Notes under the pieces: generated by a model | The model's database searches: none | What the model was told of the DNA's origin: nothing | The model's input: the letters and a program-made list of their open reading frames with translations, nothing else | Position numbers and translations under genes: made by a program | DNA from: Stenotrophomonas sp. BIGb0135 | Lineage (GTDB): Bacteria > Pseudomonadota > Gammaproteobacteria > Xanthomonadales > Xanthomonadaceae | NCBI RefSeq assembly: GCF_024810105.1 | Contig: NZ_JANUDX010000001.1 | Location: forward strand, 124,001-188,000 | Length of the DNA stretch: 64,000 nt | Direction: 5' to 3' | In this document: positions 54,118 to 62,273 of the stretch, piece by piece | Position numbering within the stretch: position 1 is the first letter of the stretch | How the letters are laid out: every line of letters starts with the position of its first letter

Positions 54118-54723
54118 ATGTCAAGCTCGCCCAGTGCCGCTGTGCCCTCGCCACGCCGACGCCTCAGCCGCGCCGACCGGCTGCAGCAACTGCTTGCCCA
54201 GGCCTGGCAACTGGTCCGCGAGGAGGGCACCGAGGCCCTGAGCCTGGGTCGACTGGCCGAACAGGCCGGGGTCACCAAGCCGGTGGTGTATGACCATTTC
54301 GGGACCCGGGCCGGGTTGTTGGCGGCGCTGTACCGGGACTTCGACCAGCGCCAGGGCGTGGTGATGGACGCCGCGCTGGCCGCCAGTGGCCCGACGCTGC
54401 AGGACAAGGCCGGGGTGATCGCGCAGGCCTACGTGGCCTGCGTGCAGACCCAGGGGCGTGAGATCCCCGGGGTGATCGCAGCGTTGGCCGGCTCGCCGGA
54501 ACTGGCGCGGATCAAGCGCGAGTACGAGGCGATCTTCATCGAGCAGTGCCGCACCCTGCTGGCCCCGTTCGCGCGCGACGGCGTGCTTCCGACCGCGGGA
54601 TTGTGGGGCATGCTCGGCGCCGCCGAAGGCCTTTCGTATGCGGCGGTGAACGGGGATATCACGCCGCAGCAGGCGCAACAGGAGTTGGCGGACACCATCA
54701 TCGCGATGGTGGCGCGGGCCTGA
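54118..54723 (+). CDS. TetR-family transcriptional regulator
   Basis: The 201-residue regulator has the TetR HTH at residues about 15-65 (RADRLQQLLAQAWQLVREEG, then LAEQAGVTKPVVYDHFGTRA). A C-terminal ligand domain follows (GVIAALAGSPELARIKREYE). ATG 54118 lacks a clear ribosome site, so the message may be leaderless or poorly translated. It probably represses the divergent quinone reductase and itself. Confidence 0.9.
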   Translation: MSSSPSAAVPSPRRRLSRADRLQQLLAQAWQLVREEGTEALSLGRLAEQAGVTKPVVYDHFGTRAGLLAALYRDFDQRQGVVMDAALAASGPTLQDKAGVIAQAYVACVQTQGREIPGVIAALAGSPELARIKREYEAIFIEQCRTLLAPFARDGVLPTAGLWGMLGAAEGLSYAAVNGDITPQQAQQELADTIIAMVARA

Positions 54724-54742
54724 CGCACGGCGTGCGCGACGC

Positions 54743-54856
54743 AGCCGAGCATGGCTCGGCTCTACCCCGGTACGTGTCACGCTAGAGCGGCCGAGCATGG
54801 CTCGGCTCTGCCTGGTGCGTGTCACGCTAGAGCAGCCGAGCATGGCTCGGCTCTAC
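54743..54856 (-). repeat. Inverted SMAG-type array with about 46-bp period
   Basis: Three copies, headed GTAGAGCC (or a variant) on the minus strand with the GCCGAGC / GCTCGGC stem, lie at 54743-54765, 54789-54810 and 54834-54856. They share a spacer containing GTGTCACGCTAGAG. From 54857 to 55069 no further gene or motif is seen. Confidence 0.85.
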
Positions 54857-55069
54857 CTGTGCATGCGCATGTCAGGCGGCGGCTCGCGCGCGGTAGCCAC
54901 CGTGCGCATGTGACACCGGAGTGGACGTTCGCGGCCGCGTTCTGAATTGTTTACCGAGATGTCGATGGCGTCTACGCATGATGGCAGGCAGCGCACGCGC
55001 CGGTAACCTCATCGCGTCTAGGGTGCATCCACCGGCATCATTTCGTTGCCGCATTCCGGAGATGCACAG

Positions 55070-55261
55070 ATGGGTACCAACCAGAACCCGCAGCAGAACC
55101 AACAGAATCAGCAGGACCAGAAGAATCCGGGCCAGCAGGGCCAGCAGGGCCAGCAACAGCAGCAGCGCGACCCGCAGCGCCAGGGCCAGCAGCAGCAACA
55201 GGACCAGGACCAGAAGCGCGAGCGCACTGCACAGCAGGGCGGGCAGGACGAGGAAGAATAA
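55070..55261 (+). CDS. Gln-rich low-complexity small protein
   Basis: The 63-residue product is nearly half Gln, with Asn, Asp, Gly, Pro and Arg (MGTNQNPQQNQQNQQDQKNP at the start, GGQDEEE at the end). It has no hydrophobic segment. A GGAGAT site lies 7 bases before the ATG and a hairpin terminator follows the stop, which supports real expression. Similar Q/N-rich short proteins are annotated in xanthomonads without function. It may be disordered. Confidence 0.65.
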   Translation: MGTNQNPQQNQQNQQDQKNPGQQGQQGQQQQQRDPQRQGQQQQQDQDQKRERTAQQGGQDEEE

Positions 55262-55287
55262 GTCGTCTGCCAGTTGAATATCGTGCC

Positions 55288-55313
55288 AAGGCCCGGCCAT
55301 TCGGTCGGGCCTT
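55288..55313 (+). terminator. Hairpin terminator after the Gln-rich gene
   Basis: AAGGCCCG and CGGGCCTT form a stem around an internal loop, 26 bp past the stop codon. The T-run is weak. Confidence 0.6.
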
Positions 55314-55392
55314 CGCATGTGCGGTACCGGCGTATGATGCTCGCCCGTTCCGCGTCGGCCGCACGTCGATGCCATTGCAAAGGATTGTCTGT

Positions 55393-56148
55393 ATGTCTGT
55401 TGTGTTCCCGCGTTGCACGCTGTTGGCCATTGCGTTGTTCAGTGCCGGTGCCAGCGCCGCGCCCGGCGCCATCGAGCCATTGCTGGAGCGCAGCCCGAAC
55501 GTGACGTTCACGCAGGGCGGGAGCGATGGAAAGCCTGTGTTCCGTGGCCAGCTGCAGCAGTTCGCCAACGGCGATACGCTGCTGCGCGTCGGTGAGGGCG
55601 AGGGCCAGCCGGTGCTGCTGATCCTCTGCTCGCAGCAGGGGTGGATCAATCCCGTCGGCGAAACCGGTAGCGGCAAGCGCCTGGCCGGGAAAGACCTGCA
55701 GGCGCTGCGCATGATGCAGTACATGGGCACGTTGACCGGCGTTGCGATGGTGCAGGGCATCGGCGGCGAAACGTTGCAGGTGCCGTCCTCGGACGCGGCA
55801 GTGGCGTCCACCGGCAGCAACGCCTGGGCCTACGGGCGCGAACAGTTCACCGTGAGTACCCGGCACGTCGCCGGGCAGGGCCTGCAGGTGCGCGCGGTCA
55901 AGACGTCGCACGGTGCCACCGCCGCTGCCGACGATCCGGACGCAACCTTCAGCACCGCCGATGACCGCCAGGCACGGTTGGCCGAGCTGGAGCCGGTAGG
56001 CACCTGGCGCGAGCTGGTCATCGCCGACGGCGAGCGGCCGGCATCGGTGCCGGCGGCGATGTCACTGCGTGGCTGGCTGCCGAGCGCGCCGGGTGGCAAG
56101 GCGGTTGCCACGGTGGGCGAAGGCCGGAGCGCCTGCAACGCGGAGTGA
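55393..56148 (+). CDS. Exported hypothetical protein at the head of the iron region
   Basis: This 251-residue protein has a signal peptide (CTLLAIALFSAGASAAPGAI). I do not recognise the family. Mature features are a VTFTQGGSDGKPVFRGQLQQ region, VLLILCSQQGWINPVGETG and a rather acidic C-terminal half. The ATG at 55393 starts the signal peptide. It lies 124 bp before the siderophore-esterase-like gene, but a candidate Fur box and probable promoter lie in between, so it need not be part of that operon. Confidence 0.65.
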   Translation: MSVVFPRCTLLAIALFSAGASAAPGAIEPLLERSPNVTFTQGGSDGKPVFRGQLQQFANGDTLLRVGEGEGQPVLLILCSQQGWINPVGETGSGKRLAGKDLQALRMMQYMGTLTGVAMVQGIGGETLQVPSSDAAVASTGSNAWAYGREQFTVSTRHVAGQGLQVRAVKTSHGATAAADDPDATFSTADDRQARLAELEPVGTWRELVIADGERPASVPAAMSLRGWLPSAPGGKAVATVGEGRSACNAE

Positions 56149-56189
56149 AACACGGCGTGGACGATACACGTCGACACACCGATCGATGT

Positions 56190-56208
56190 GATAAGCATTC
56201 GCATTTGG
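56190..56208 (+). promoter_or_regulatory. Candidate Fur box upstream of the esterase-like gene
   Basis: GATAAGCATTCGCATTTGG matches 11 of 19 positions of the Fur consensus GATAATGATAATCATTATC, including the outer GATAA and the CATT core. It sits 64 bp upstream of the esterase-like gene and ahead of hmuTUV. Iron regulation of this set would be expected. Confidence 0.55.
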
Positions 56209-56272
56209 GGTAGACTGCGTCGTCCCCATGTGAAGCGGGTGCGCGGCCTGTCGCCGCCGCCCCTGAGTGCCC

Positions 56273-57280
56273 ATGACGTTGTCCTTTGCCGCCTGCGGTC
56301 GCCGCTTGCCCGCCCTGTTGCCGCTCGCCGGCCTGCTGTTCGGCCTGGCCTGTGCCGTGCCGTCGGCGTCTGCGCAGCAACGCAACCCGCAGCAACGGGT
56401 CAGCAACACGATCTTCGAGCAGAAGGCCGAGAGCTACCGCTTCGAGCGCTTCACCCTGGAGAGCCCGGACGGACAACGCCGCTGGCAGGTCAACATCGGC
56501 ATTCCCGCGCGCGCTGGCAAGGCGCCCGCGCCGGTGCTGTACATGCTCGATGGCAATGCGGCCGCACTGGTGATGGACCAGCCGCTGCTCACCCAGCTGG
56601 CGGCCAGGGCGGCGCCGGTACTGGTATTCATCGGTTACGACAACGACCTGCGGATCGACTCGCCCGCGCGCACCACCGACTACACCGCGTGGATCGATCG
56701 GGCCGATGACGAAAACGGCACGCCGGCCGTGGTCGGGGGCGGTGCGTTCGCCTTCCAGGACCTGATCGAGCGCCGGATCAAGCCGGAAGTGGAGAAGCGC
56801 GCCAATATCGATCGCGGGCGGCAGGCGTTGTGGGGGCATTCGCTGGGCGGGCTGTTCGTGCTCAGCAGTCTGTATACCCGGCCGGCCGCGTTCCAGTATT
56901 ACGTCGCGGCAAGCCCGTCGTTGTGGTGGAGCCAGGGTGCCCCGCTCGGCGACATGGAGCAGCAGTTCCTGGCCAACCAGCATGGCCAGAAGGCCCATGT
57001 GTGGGTGATGCTCGGCGGCGCCGAGCGCATCGGCGATCGCGGCACGCGCGACCTGACCAATCCGCGCGTGGTCGCGCACCTGCGCCGCATCGGCGGCGCC
57101 ACGCCGGATGCGGCCATGCAGCTCTCGCAGCGCCTGGCCAAGGTGCCGGGGCTCGAGGTGCAGTACCGCGAATTCGACGGCCTCGGCCATGGCCCGATGT
57201 TGCAGGCCTCGCTGCAGGCCACGCTGGCCGCGCTGTATGGCGTGGACGACCGCAGCAAAGCTGCGCCGGCGCAGCCCTGA
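56273..57280 (+). CDS. Exported alpha/beta hydrolase, siderophore-esterase (IroE/BesA) type
   Basis: The 335-residue esterase has a signal peptide (LPALLPLAGLLFGLACAVPS) and the alpha/beta-hydrolase nucleophile elbow ALWGHSLGGLFVLSSLYT. Other visible motifs are PVLYMLDGNAAALVMDQPLL and a C-terminal LGHGPMLQASLQ carrying the likely catalytic His. IroE-like enzymes cut tri-ester siderophores to release iron. The role is inferred from the family and from the downstream heme/iron genes and candidate Fur box. ATG 56273 is used; GTG 56267 is two codons upstream. Confidence 0.8.
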   Translation: MTLSFAACGRRLPALLPLAGLLFGLACAVPSASAQQRNPQQRVSNTIFEQKAESYRFERFTLESPDGQRRWQVNIGIPARAGKAPAPVLYMLDGNAAALVMDQPLLTQLAARAAPVLVFIGYDNDLRIDSPARTTDYTAWIDRADDENGTPAVVGGGAFAFQDLIERRIKPEVEKRANIDRGRQALWGHSLGGLFVLSSLYTRPAAFQYYVAASPSLWWSQGAPLGDMEQQFLANQHGQKAHVWVMLGGAERIGDRGTRDLTNPRVVAHLRRIGGATPDAAMQLSQRLAKVPGLEVQYREFDGLGHGPMLQASLQATLAALYGVDDRSKAAPAQP

Positions 57281-57408
57281 TTGCCGCATTGAACCACCGC
57301 GCGCCGTGCCGCGCACCCGCTACCCAGGCTCCCTGTGCACCCTCGCACCGGCCCAGGCAATCGATGAACCGCCGCGCGATGCGCGGTACCCCGTGCAAGG
57401 AGCCTGTC

Positions 57409-58785
57409 ATGTCGTTCCATTCCTCACTCCGTCTCTCCACCCTGGCCGCCGGCCTGCTGCTGGCCGTGGCCAGCCACGCACAGCCGGTGTTCGACCAGCC
57501 CGCCAGCGTGTTCAAGGGCACCGTCGTCTCGCGCGGCGAGAATGTCGTGCCCGGCAGCCATGCCGAGGTGATCGGCCGCGGCTTCGTGCCGGGCCAGCAG
57601 GTCAGCCTGGTGCGCGGTGAGACCGTGCTCAACGCGCAGCCGCTCAGCGTGGATGCCGAGGGCAACTTCAAGACCCAGCTGCAGATCCCCGCCGACGCGG
57701 TGCCGGGCACCCACCCGGTGGTCGTGCGTGCCAGCCAGCCGGCCGCCGCCACCGTGCTCAAGCTGCGGGTGTCGCCGCAGCTGCCGTTGTCGGGGCAGGA
57801 GCGGTTTGCCAGCCAGTCCAACAAGCTGGTGCAGGGCCTGTACCAGTCGGCCTACAGCGCGGCCAGCAACGCGGTGTTCGTGACCTCCGCGGTCGGCCGT
57901 CCGCCGGTGACCCGGTCGCAGCTGCTCAAGGTGGACCCTGGCAGTCTGAAGGTGGTCAAGGCGATCACGCCGGCGCAGGTGCCCGATGCCAAGGGGGGCA
58001 GCGTATTCGCGGTGTACGGCGTGGGCGTGGACGATGCCAACGGCAACGTGTGGGTGACCAACACCCGCCAGGACAGCGTGGCGGTGTATCGCCAGTCGGA
58101 CCTGTCGCTGGTGCACCAGTTCCCGGTCGGGATCGTGCCGCACGCCCGCGACGTGGTGGTCGATGCCAAGCGCGGCAAGGTGTTTGCCTCGGCCACCGGC
58201 GAAGACCACCTGTCGGTGTTCGATGCGAAGACGTTCAAGGCGTTGGCGCCGATCACGCTGGCCTCGGGCGTGGACGATGGAAAGTTCACTCCGATGAGCC
58301 TGGTGCTCGACGAGGCCAGCGGCAAGCTGTTCACGGTCAGCATCGGCACCCCTGAAGCAGCGGTGATCGACGTGGCCAGCGGCAGGGTCGACAAGGTGAT
58401 CGACCTGGGTAATTCGATCAGTGCGTCCGGCGTGGCTTACGACCCGCAGCAGAACCACCTGTACGTGGCCTCGCAGGGTACCGACAACCTGCTCATCGTC
58501 GATGTCGCCAGCGGCAAGGTGCTGCACGACGTGGCGGTGGGTGCGGGCGCGCTCAACGTGGCCTTCGACGCGAAGACCGGACTGGCCTACGTGACCAGCC
58601 GCGGTGCCGGCACGGTGACCGTGGTCGACCGCAGCGGCAAGGTGGTCGGCAACCTCGACGGCGGCACCTTCCCCAACCATGTGCGTGCGGACGGCAAGGG
58701 CAACGTGTTCGCGGTGAACAAATCGCGTGGCACCGACGATGCCAAGGGCGACCGCATCACCCGTATCGCACTGCGCCAGCCATAA
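57409..58785 (+). CDS. Exported YncE-like seven-bladed beta-propeller protein
   Basis: The 458-residue secreted protein has a signal peptide (STLAAGLLLAVASHAQPVFD), an Ig-like region up to about residue 125 and a beta-propeller of YVTN/YncE repeats. Repeats are visible as GVGVDDANGNVWVTNTRQDS, VVVDAKRGKVFASATGEDH, AYDPQQNHLYVASQGTDN and AFDAKTGLAYVTSRGAGT. In E. coli yncE is Fur-regulated and lies by a TonB receptor gene; this gene also lies inside an iron-uptake set. Its exact job is unknown. Confidence 0.85.
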   Translation: MSFHSSLRLSTLAAGLLLAVASHAQPVFDQPASVFKGTVVSRGENVVPGSHAEVIGRGFVPGQQVSLVRGETVLNAQPLSVDAEGNFKTQLQIPADAVPGTHPVVVRASQPAAATVLKLRVSPQLPLSGQERFASQSNKLVQGLYQSAYSAASNAVFVTSAVGRPPVTRSQLLKVDPGSLKVVKAITPAQVPDAKGGSVFAVYGVGVDDANGNVWVTNTRQDSVAVYRQSDLSLVHQFPVGIVPHARDVVVDAKRGKVFASATGEDHLSVFDAKTFKALAPITLASGVDDGKFTPMSLVLDEASGKLFTVSIGTPEAAVIDVASGRVDKVIDLGNSISASGVAYDPQQNHLYVASQGTDNLLIVDVASGKVLHDVAVGAGALNVAFDAKTGLAYVTSRGAGTVTVVDRSGKVVGNLDGGTFPNHVRADGKGNVFAVNKSRGTDDAKGDRITRIALRQP

Positions 58786-58792
58786 GCCACAG

Positions 58793-58819
58793 GGCAGGGC
58801 GGCAGCGTGCCGTCCTGCC
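58793..58819 (+). promoter_or_regulatory. Perfect 12-bp hairpin abutting the hmuT ribosome site
   Basis: GGCAGGGCGGCA and TGCCGTCCTGCC pair along 12 bp (one G-T) around the loop GCG. The stem ends one base before the AAGGAG ribosome site of the heme-binding lipoprotein gene. No T-run follows, so it is more likely an mRNA-stability or translation-control structure inside the operon than a terminator. Confidence 0.6.
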
Positions 58820-58833
58820 GAAGGAGCAACGAC

Positions 58834-59880
58834 ATGAACATGACCCATTGCGCGCGGCTGCTGCCGCTGGCCACCGCCCTGTTGCTGGCTGCCTGCGGAG
58901 GCACGGCGCCGCCGCCGGCGGCCGACGCAGGCACGGCCGCGGTGACCGCCAGCAAGGGCGCCGACGCCGCGCCCGCACTGCCGACCGGCTGGACGCGGCT
59001 TGACGGTGGCGCGCTGCCGAGCCTGACCGGCCAGGCGGCCGTCCTGCCGGCCAAGGTGCGCTCCGACGACGGCGCCGAGGTGGAGGTGGACGACACCGGT
59101 CGGATCATCGTTGGCGGTGATGATGTGATCGCGGTGATCGATGCGCTCGGCCTGGGGGCGCAGGTGTTCGCCGCGCCGAAGAACACCACCACCGCGTCCG
59201 GCCGCGCCGCGCCGCACCAGTTCCTGTTCAACCGCACCACGGGCGTGGAAGGCGTGCTGAGCCTGCAGGGCTCGCTGTTCCTTGGCAACAGCCTGCGCCG
59301 GCATACCGAGCTGGCGCAGAAGCTGCGCGCGGTCGGTGAGCCGGCGGTGGTGGTCGACGACCTGCAGCCGGCGCCGGACAAGGTGCGCAAGATCGCCGCC
59401 GCACTCGGGCTTGCCGCCGCCGGCGAGCAGTTGGCGGGCCAGGTGCAGCAGCAGCTGGACCAGGCCGCTGCGATCGGCAAGGCCAGTGGGCACGCCCCGC
59501 GGGTGATCCATGTCTCGGCCACCGGGGCCGGCGGCGCGCCGACGGTAGCCGGCGCAGACAGTGCATCGGCCCAGCTGATCACCCTGGCCGGGGGTCTCAA
59601 CATCGGCACCGAAGCCGGCGTGGCCAACTACTCCGCGTTGAGCAACGAGGGCGTGGTCGCTGCCGCACCCGAGGTGATCCTGGTCACCGAGCATGACCTG
59701 CAGTTGTTCGGCGGCGCCGATGGCCTGTGGAAGGCCTATCCGACGCTGAAGCAGACCCCGGCCGGCCAGGCCAACCGGGTCTGGGTAATGCCCGATGTGC
59801 AGCTCAAGTACGCCAGCGTCGGCTCCGGCGTGGGCGCACTGGCGCTGGCCAGGGCGTTGGCGGCGCTGCCGCCGGCATGA
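58834..59880 (+). CDS. hmuT: Heme/iron ABC transporter substrate-binding lipoprotein HmuT
   Basis: The 348-residue product has a lipobox (LATALLLAACGG) and a periplasmic-binding fold of the HmuT/BtuF class. Core motifs are RVIHVSATGAGGAPTVAG, ITLAGGLNIGTEAGVANYS and VIVLVTE-like AAPEVILVTEHDLQLFGG. A linker of about 60 residues precedes the domain. An AAGGAG site lies 7 bases before the ATG, behind a hairpin. It begins a coupled run with hmuU (ATGA overlap). Confidence 0.87.
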   Translation: MNMTHCARLLPLATALLLAACGGTAPPPAADAGTAAVTASKGADAAPALPTGWTRLDGGALPSLTGQAAVLPAKVRSDDGAEVEVDDTGRIIVGGDDVIAVIDALGLGAQVFAAPKNTTTASGRAAPHQFLFNRTTGVEGVLSLQGSLFLGNSLRRHTELAQKLRAVGEPAVVVDDLQPAPDKVRKIAAALGLAAAGEQLAGQVQQQLDQAAAIGKASGHAPRVIHVSATGAGGAPTVAGADSASAQLITLAGGLNIGTEAGVANYSALSNEGVVAAAPEVILVTEHDLQLFGGADGLWKAYPTLKQTPAGQANRVWVMPDVQLKYASVGSGVGALALARALAALPPA

Positions 59881-60920
59881 GTCCGGCGGATCGGCGGCGG
59901 CGCAGGGGGCGGGGCATGCTGATGCTGGCGGCAGCGGCCCTGCTGCTGGCGGTGCTCGCCTCGTTTGCGGTGGGGCCGTTGCGGTTGCCGCCGCTGGAGG
60001 TACTGCAGGCGATCGCGGTGAAGCTGGGGCTGGCCGACCCGCAGTCGGTCAGCCCTCGCGACCTGGCAGTGGTATGGCAATTGCGCATTCCGCGCGCGCT
60101 GCTGGGCGCCATGGTGGGGGCGGCACTGGCGATGGCCGGCGCCAGCCTGCAGGGCCTGTTCGGCAATCCGCTGGCCGACCCCGGCATCGTCGGCGTCAGC
60201 CAGGGCGCGGCGTTGGGGGCGGTGGCCGCGATCGTGCTCGGTGCGGCCGGCGCCGCCGGCTGGATCGTGCCGGTGGCCGCGTTCGTCGGCGGGGCGCTGG
60301 CGATCAGCCTGACCTACGTGCTGGCGCGCCCGGGCAAGGGCAGCGGCAACGCCACGCTGCTGCTGGTGGGGATCGCGATGGCCGCGTTCTGTTCGGCGCT
60401 GATAGGCTTCCTCACCTACATCGCCAGCGAGAGCGAACTGCAGTCGCTGGTGTTCTGGCAGATGGGCTCGCTGGCCCGTGCCAGCTGGGGCGACGTCGCC
60501 GCGGTGGCGCCGTTGTTCGCCATCGGCGTGCTGGCATTGCAGCGCCTGGCCACGCCACTGGACATGCTGGCGCTTGGGGAGCGCCAGGCCCAGCACCTGG
60601 GGCTGGACGTGGCGCGCACCCGGCGGCGCCTGGTGGCGTTCAGTGCGTTGCTGGTCGGCGCCGCGGTGGCCTTCGCCGGGTCGGTGGCGTTCGTGGGCCT
60701 GGTGGTGCCGCACGTGGCGCGCATGCTGGTGGGCCCGGGACATCGCTGGATGCTGCCGGTGTCCGGCGTGCTCGGTGCGGTGTTGATCGTGGTGGCCGAT
60801 ACCGCCGCGCGCACGCTCGATCCACCGGCGGAGATTCCGCTGGGGCTGTTCTCGGCAGCCCTGGGCGCGCCGTTCTTCCTGTGGCTGGTGCTGCAGCAAC
60901 GTCGCAAGGAGACCCCATGA
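59877..60920 (+). CDS. hmuU: Heme/iron ABC transporter permease HmuU (FecCD family)
   Basis: The 347-residue permease has about nine to ten helices and the FecCD signatures WQLRIPRALLGAMVGAALAM, GLFGNPLADPGIVGVSQGAA and FVGLVVPHVARMLVGPGHR (the coupling region facing HmuV). It overlaps the hmuT stop and hmuV start as ATGA junctions, so the three genes are translationally coupled. Confidence 0.92.
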   Translation: MSPADRRRRRGRGMLMLAAAALLLAVLASFAVGPLRLPPLEVLQAIAVKLGLADPQSVSPRDLAVVWQLRIPRALLGAMVGAALAMAGASLQGLFGNPLADPGIVGVSQGAALGAVAAIVLGAAGAAGWIVPVAAFVGGALAISLTYVLARPGKGSGNATLLLVGIAMAAFCSALIGFLTYIASESELQSLVFWQMGSLARASWGDVAAVAPLFAIGVLALQRLATPLDMLALGERQAQHLGLDVARTRRRLVAFSALLVGAAVAFAGSVAFVGLVVPHVARMLVGPGHRWMLPVSGVLGAVLIVVADTAARTLDPPAEIPLGLFSAALGAPFFLWLVLQQRRKETP

Positions 60921-61687
60921 GTCCCTTGTTGCGCCTGCGCGGGGTGACCGTGCGTCGCCAGCAGCGCGAGATCCTGCACGGCATCGACCTGGACGTCGTG
61001 CCGGGCACCGTCACCGCGCTGGTCGGCCCGAACGGGGCGGGCAAGTCGACCCTGCTGGCGGTGGCGTCCGGCGATCTGCCCGCCGATGCCGGTGAGGTGC
61101 TGCTGCAGGGCCAGCCATTGGCCGGCTACAGGGCCGGGCCGCTGGCGCGGGAGCGCGCGGTGATGCCGCAGGAACATGGCGTGCGCTTCGCCTTCAGCGT
61201 GGAGGAAGTGGTGGCCATGGGGCGGCTGCCGCATCCGCCGGATCCGGCACGCGATGACGCACAGGTGGAGCAGGCGATCGACGCGGCGGAACTGCAGGCA
61301 CTGCGCCAACGCGAGGTGCAGCAGTTGTCGGGCGGGGAATCGGCACGCACCACCTTCGCGCGCGTGCTGGCGCAGCAGACCCCGCTGTTGCTGCTGGATG
61401 AGCCGACCGCCGCGCTGGACCTGCGCCACCAGGAGCGCACACTGCGCACCGTGCGCGGCCTGGCCGATGCCGGTGCCTGCGTGATCGTGGTCCTGCACGA
61501 CCTCAACCTCGCCGCCGGCCACGCCGACCGCATCGTGCTGCTGGAGCAGGGCCGGATCGCGGCCGACGGCACGCCGGCCGAGGTGCTGACCGAAGCCACC
61601 CTGGGCCGTGTCTACCAGCAGCCGGTGATCGTGCTGCGCCACCCGCAGCGCGGCGTGCCCCTGGTAGTAGTGGCCGACCCAACGTAG
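60917..61687 (+). CDS. hmuV: Heme/iron ABC transporter ATPase HmuV
   Basis: The 256-residue ATPase has Walker A LVGPNGAGKSTLLA, Q-loop VMPQEHGVRFAFSVEEVVAM, signature LSGGESARTTFARVLAQ, Walker B LLLLDEPTAALDL and switch His in VVLHDLNLAAGHAD. The FAFSVEEVVAMGRLPH segment is typical of HmuV. It overlaps hmuU by four bases. Its stop codon runs directly into the first GTAG repeat of the downstream array. Confidence 0.94.
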   Translation: MSPLLRLRGVTVRRQQREILHGIDLDVVPGTVTALVGPNGAGKSTLLAVASGDLPADAGEVLLQGQPLAGYRAGPLARERAVMPQEHGVRFAFSVEEVVAMGRLPHPPDPARDDAQVEQAIDAAELQALRQREVQQLSGGESARTTFARVLAQQTPLLLLDEPTAALDLRHQERTLRTVRGLADAGACVIVVLHDLNLAAGHADRIVLLEQGRIAADGTPAEVLTEATLGRVYQQPVIVLRHPQRGVPLVVVADPT

Positions 61688-62165
61688 AGCCGACCGTTGG
61701 TCGGCTGCACAGGTAACGTGCCGAAGTACAGTCCGTAGAGCCGACCGTTGGTCGGCTGCACAGGTAACGTGCCGAAGCGGAGTCCGTAGAGCCGACCGTT
61801 GGTCGGCTGCACAGGTAACGTGCCGAAGCGAAGTCCGTAGAGCCGACCGTTGGTCGGCTGCACAGGTAACGTGCCGAAGCGCAGTCAGTAGAGCCGACCG
61901 TTGGTCGGCTGCACAGGTAACGTACCGAAGCGCAGTCAGTAGAGCCGACCGTTGGTCGGCTGCACAGGTAACGTGCCGAAGCGAAGTCCGTAGCGCCGAC
62001 CGTTGGTCGGCTGCGCAGGTAACGTGCCGAAGCGGAGTCCGTAGAGCCGACCGTTGGTCGGCTGCACAGGTAACGTACCGAAGCGCAGTCCGTAGAGCCG
62101 ACCGTTGGTCGGCTGCACAGGTAACGTACCGAAGTACAGTCCGTAGAGCCGACCGTTGGTCGGCT
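61684..62165 (+). repeat. Perfect 51-bp tandem array of ten SMAG-type palindromes
   Basis: GTAG heads lie at 61684, 61735, 61786, 61837, 61888, 61939, 61990, 62041, 62092 and 62143, exactly 51 bp apart. Each unit has the GCCGACC / GGTCGGC stem followed by a conserved spacer (GCACAGGTAACGTGCCGAAG plus a few variable bases and GTCC). Variation is limited to a few positions. It fills the gap between convergent hmuV and the TonB receptor. After 62165 only a decayed palindrome near 62196 and no gene are seen up to the receptor stop. Confidence 0.93.
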
Positions 62166-62273
62166 GCACACGCATCCCGATCAAGGCCACCAAAACGCCA
62201 ACCGTCGGCCGGCTCCAAACACGAAGACAGGTGAGCCAGCGCCCGGCGCTGCCGGTGACCCGCCGAGGCGGAG

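Noticed and set aside
54872..55375. Minus-strand Leu-rich frame opposite the Gln-rich gene.
   Set aside because: It is the complement of CAG-rich codons (CTG runs). The plus-strand frame has the ribosome site and terminator.
61684..62165. Regular repeats with spacers resembling a CRISPR array.
   Set aside because: The spacers are nearly identical to each other, the repeats are SMAG palindromes and no cas gene is present.
61503..62171. Minus-strand frame encoding 17-residue repeats (SRPTVGSTDCASVRYLC) over the tandem array.
   Set aside because: The 51-bp period is a multiple of three, so frames stay open by arithmetic. There is no ribosome site, and the units are palindromic REP DNA.
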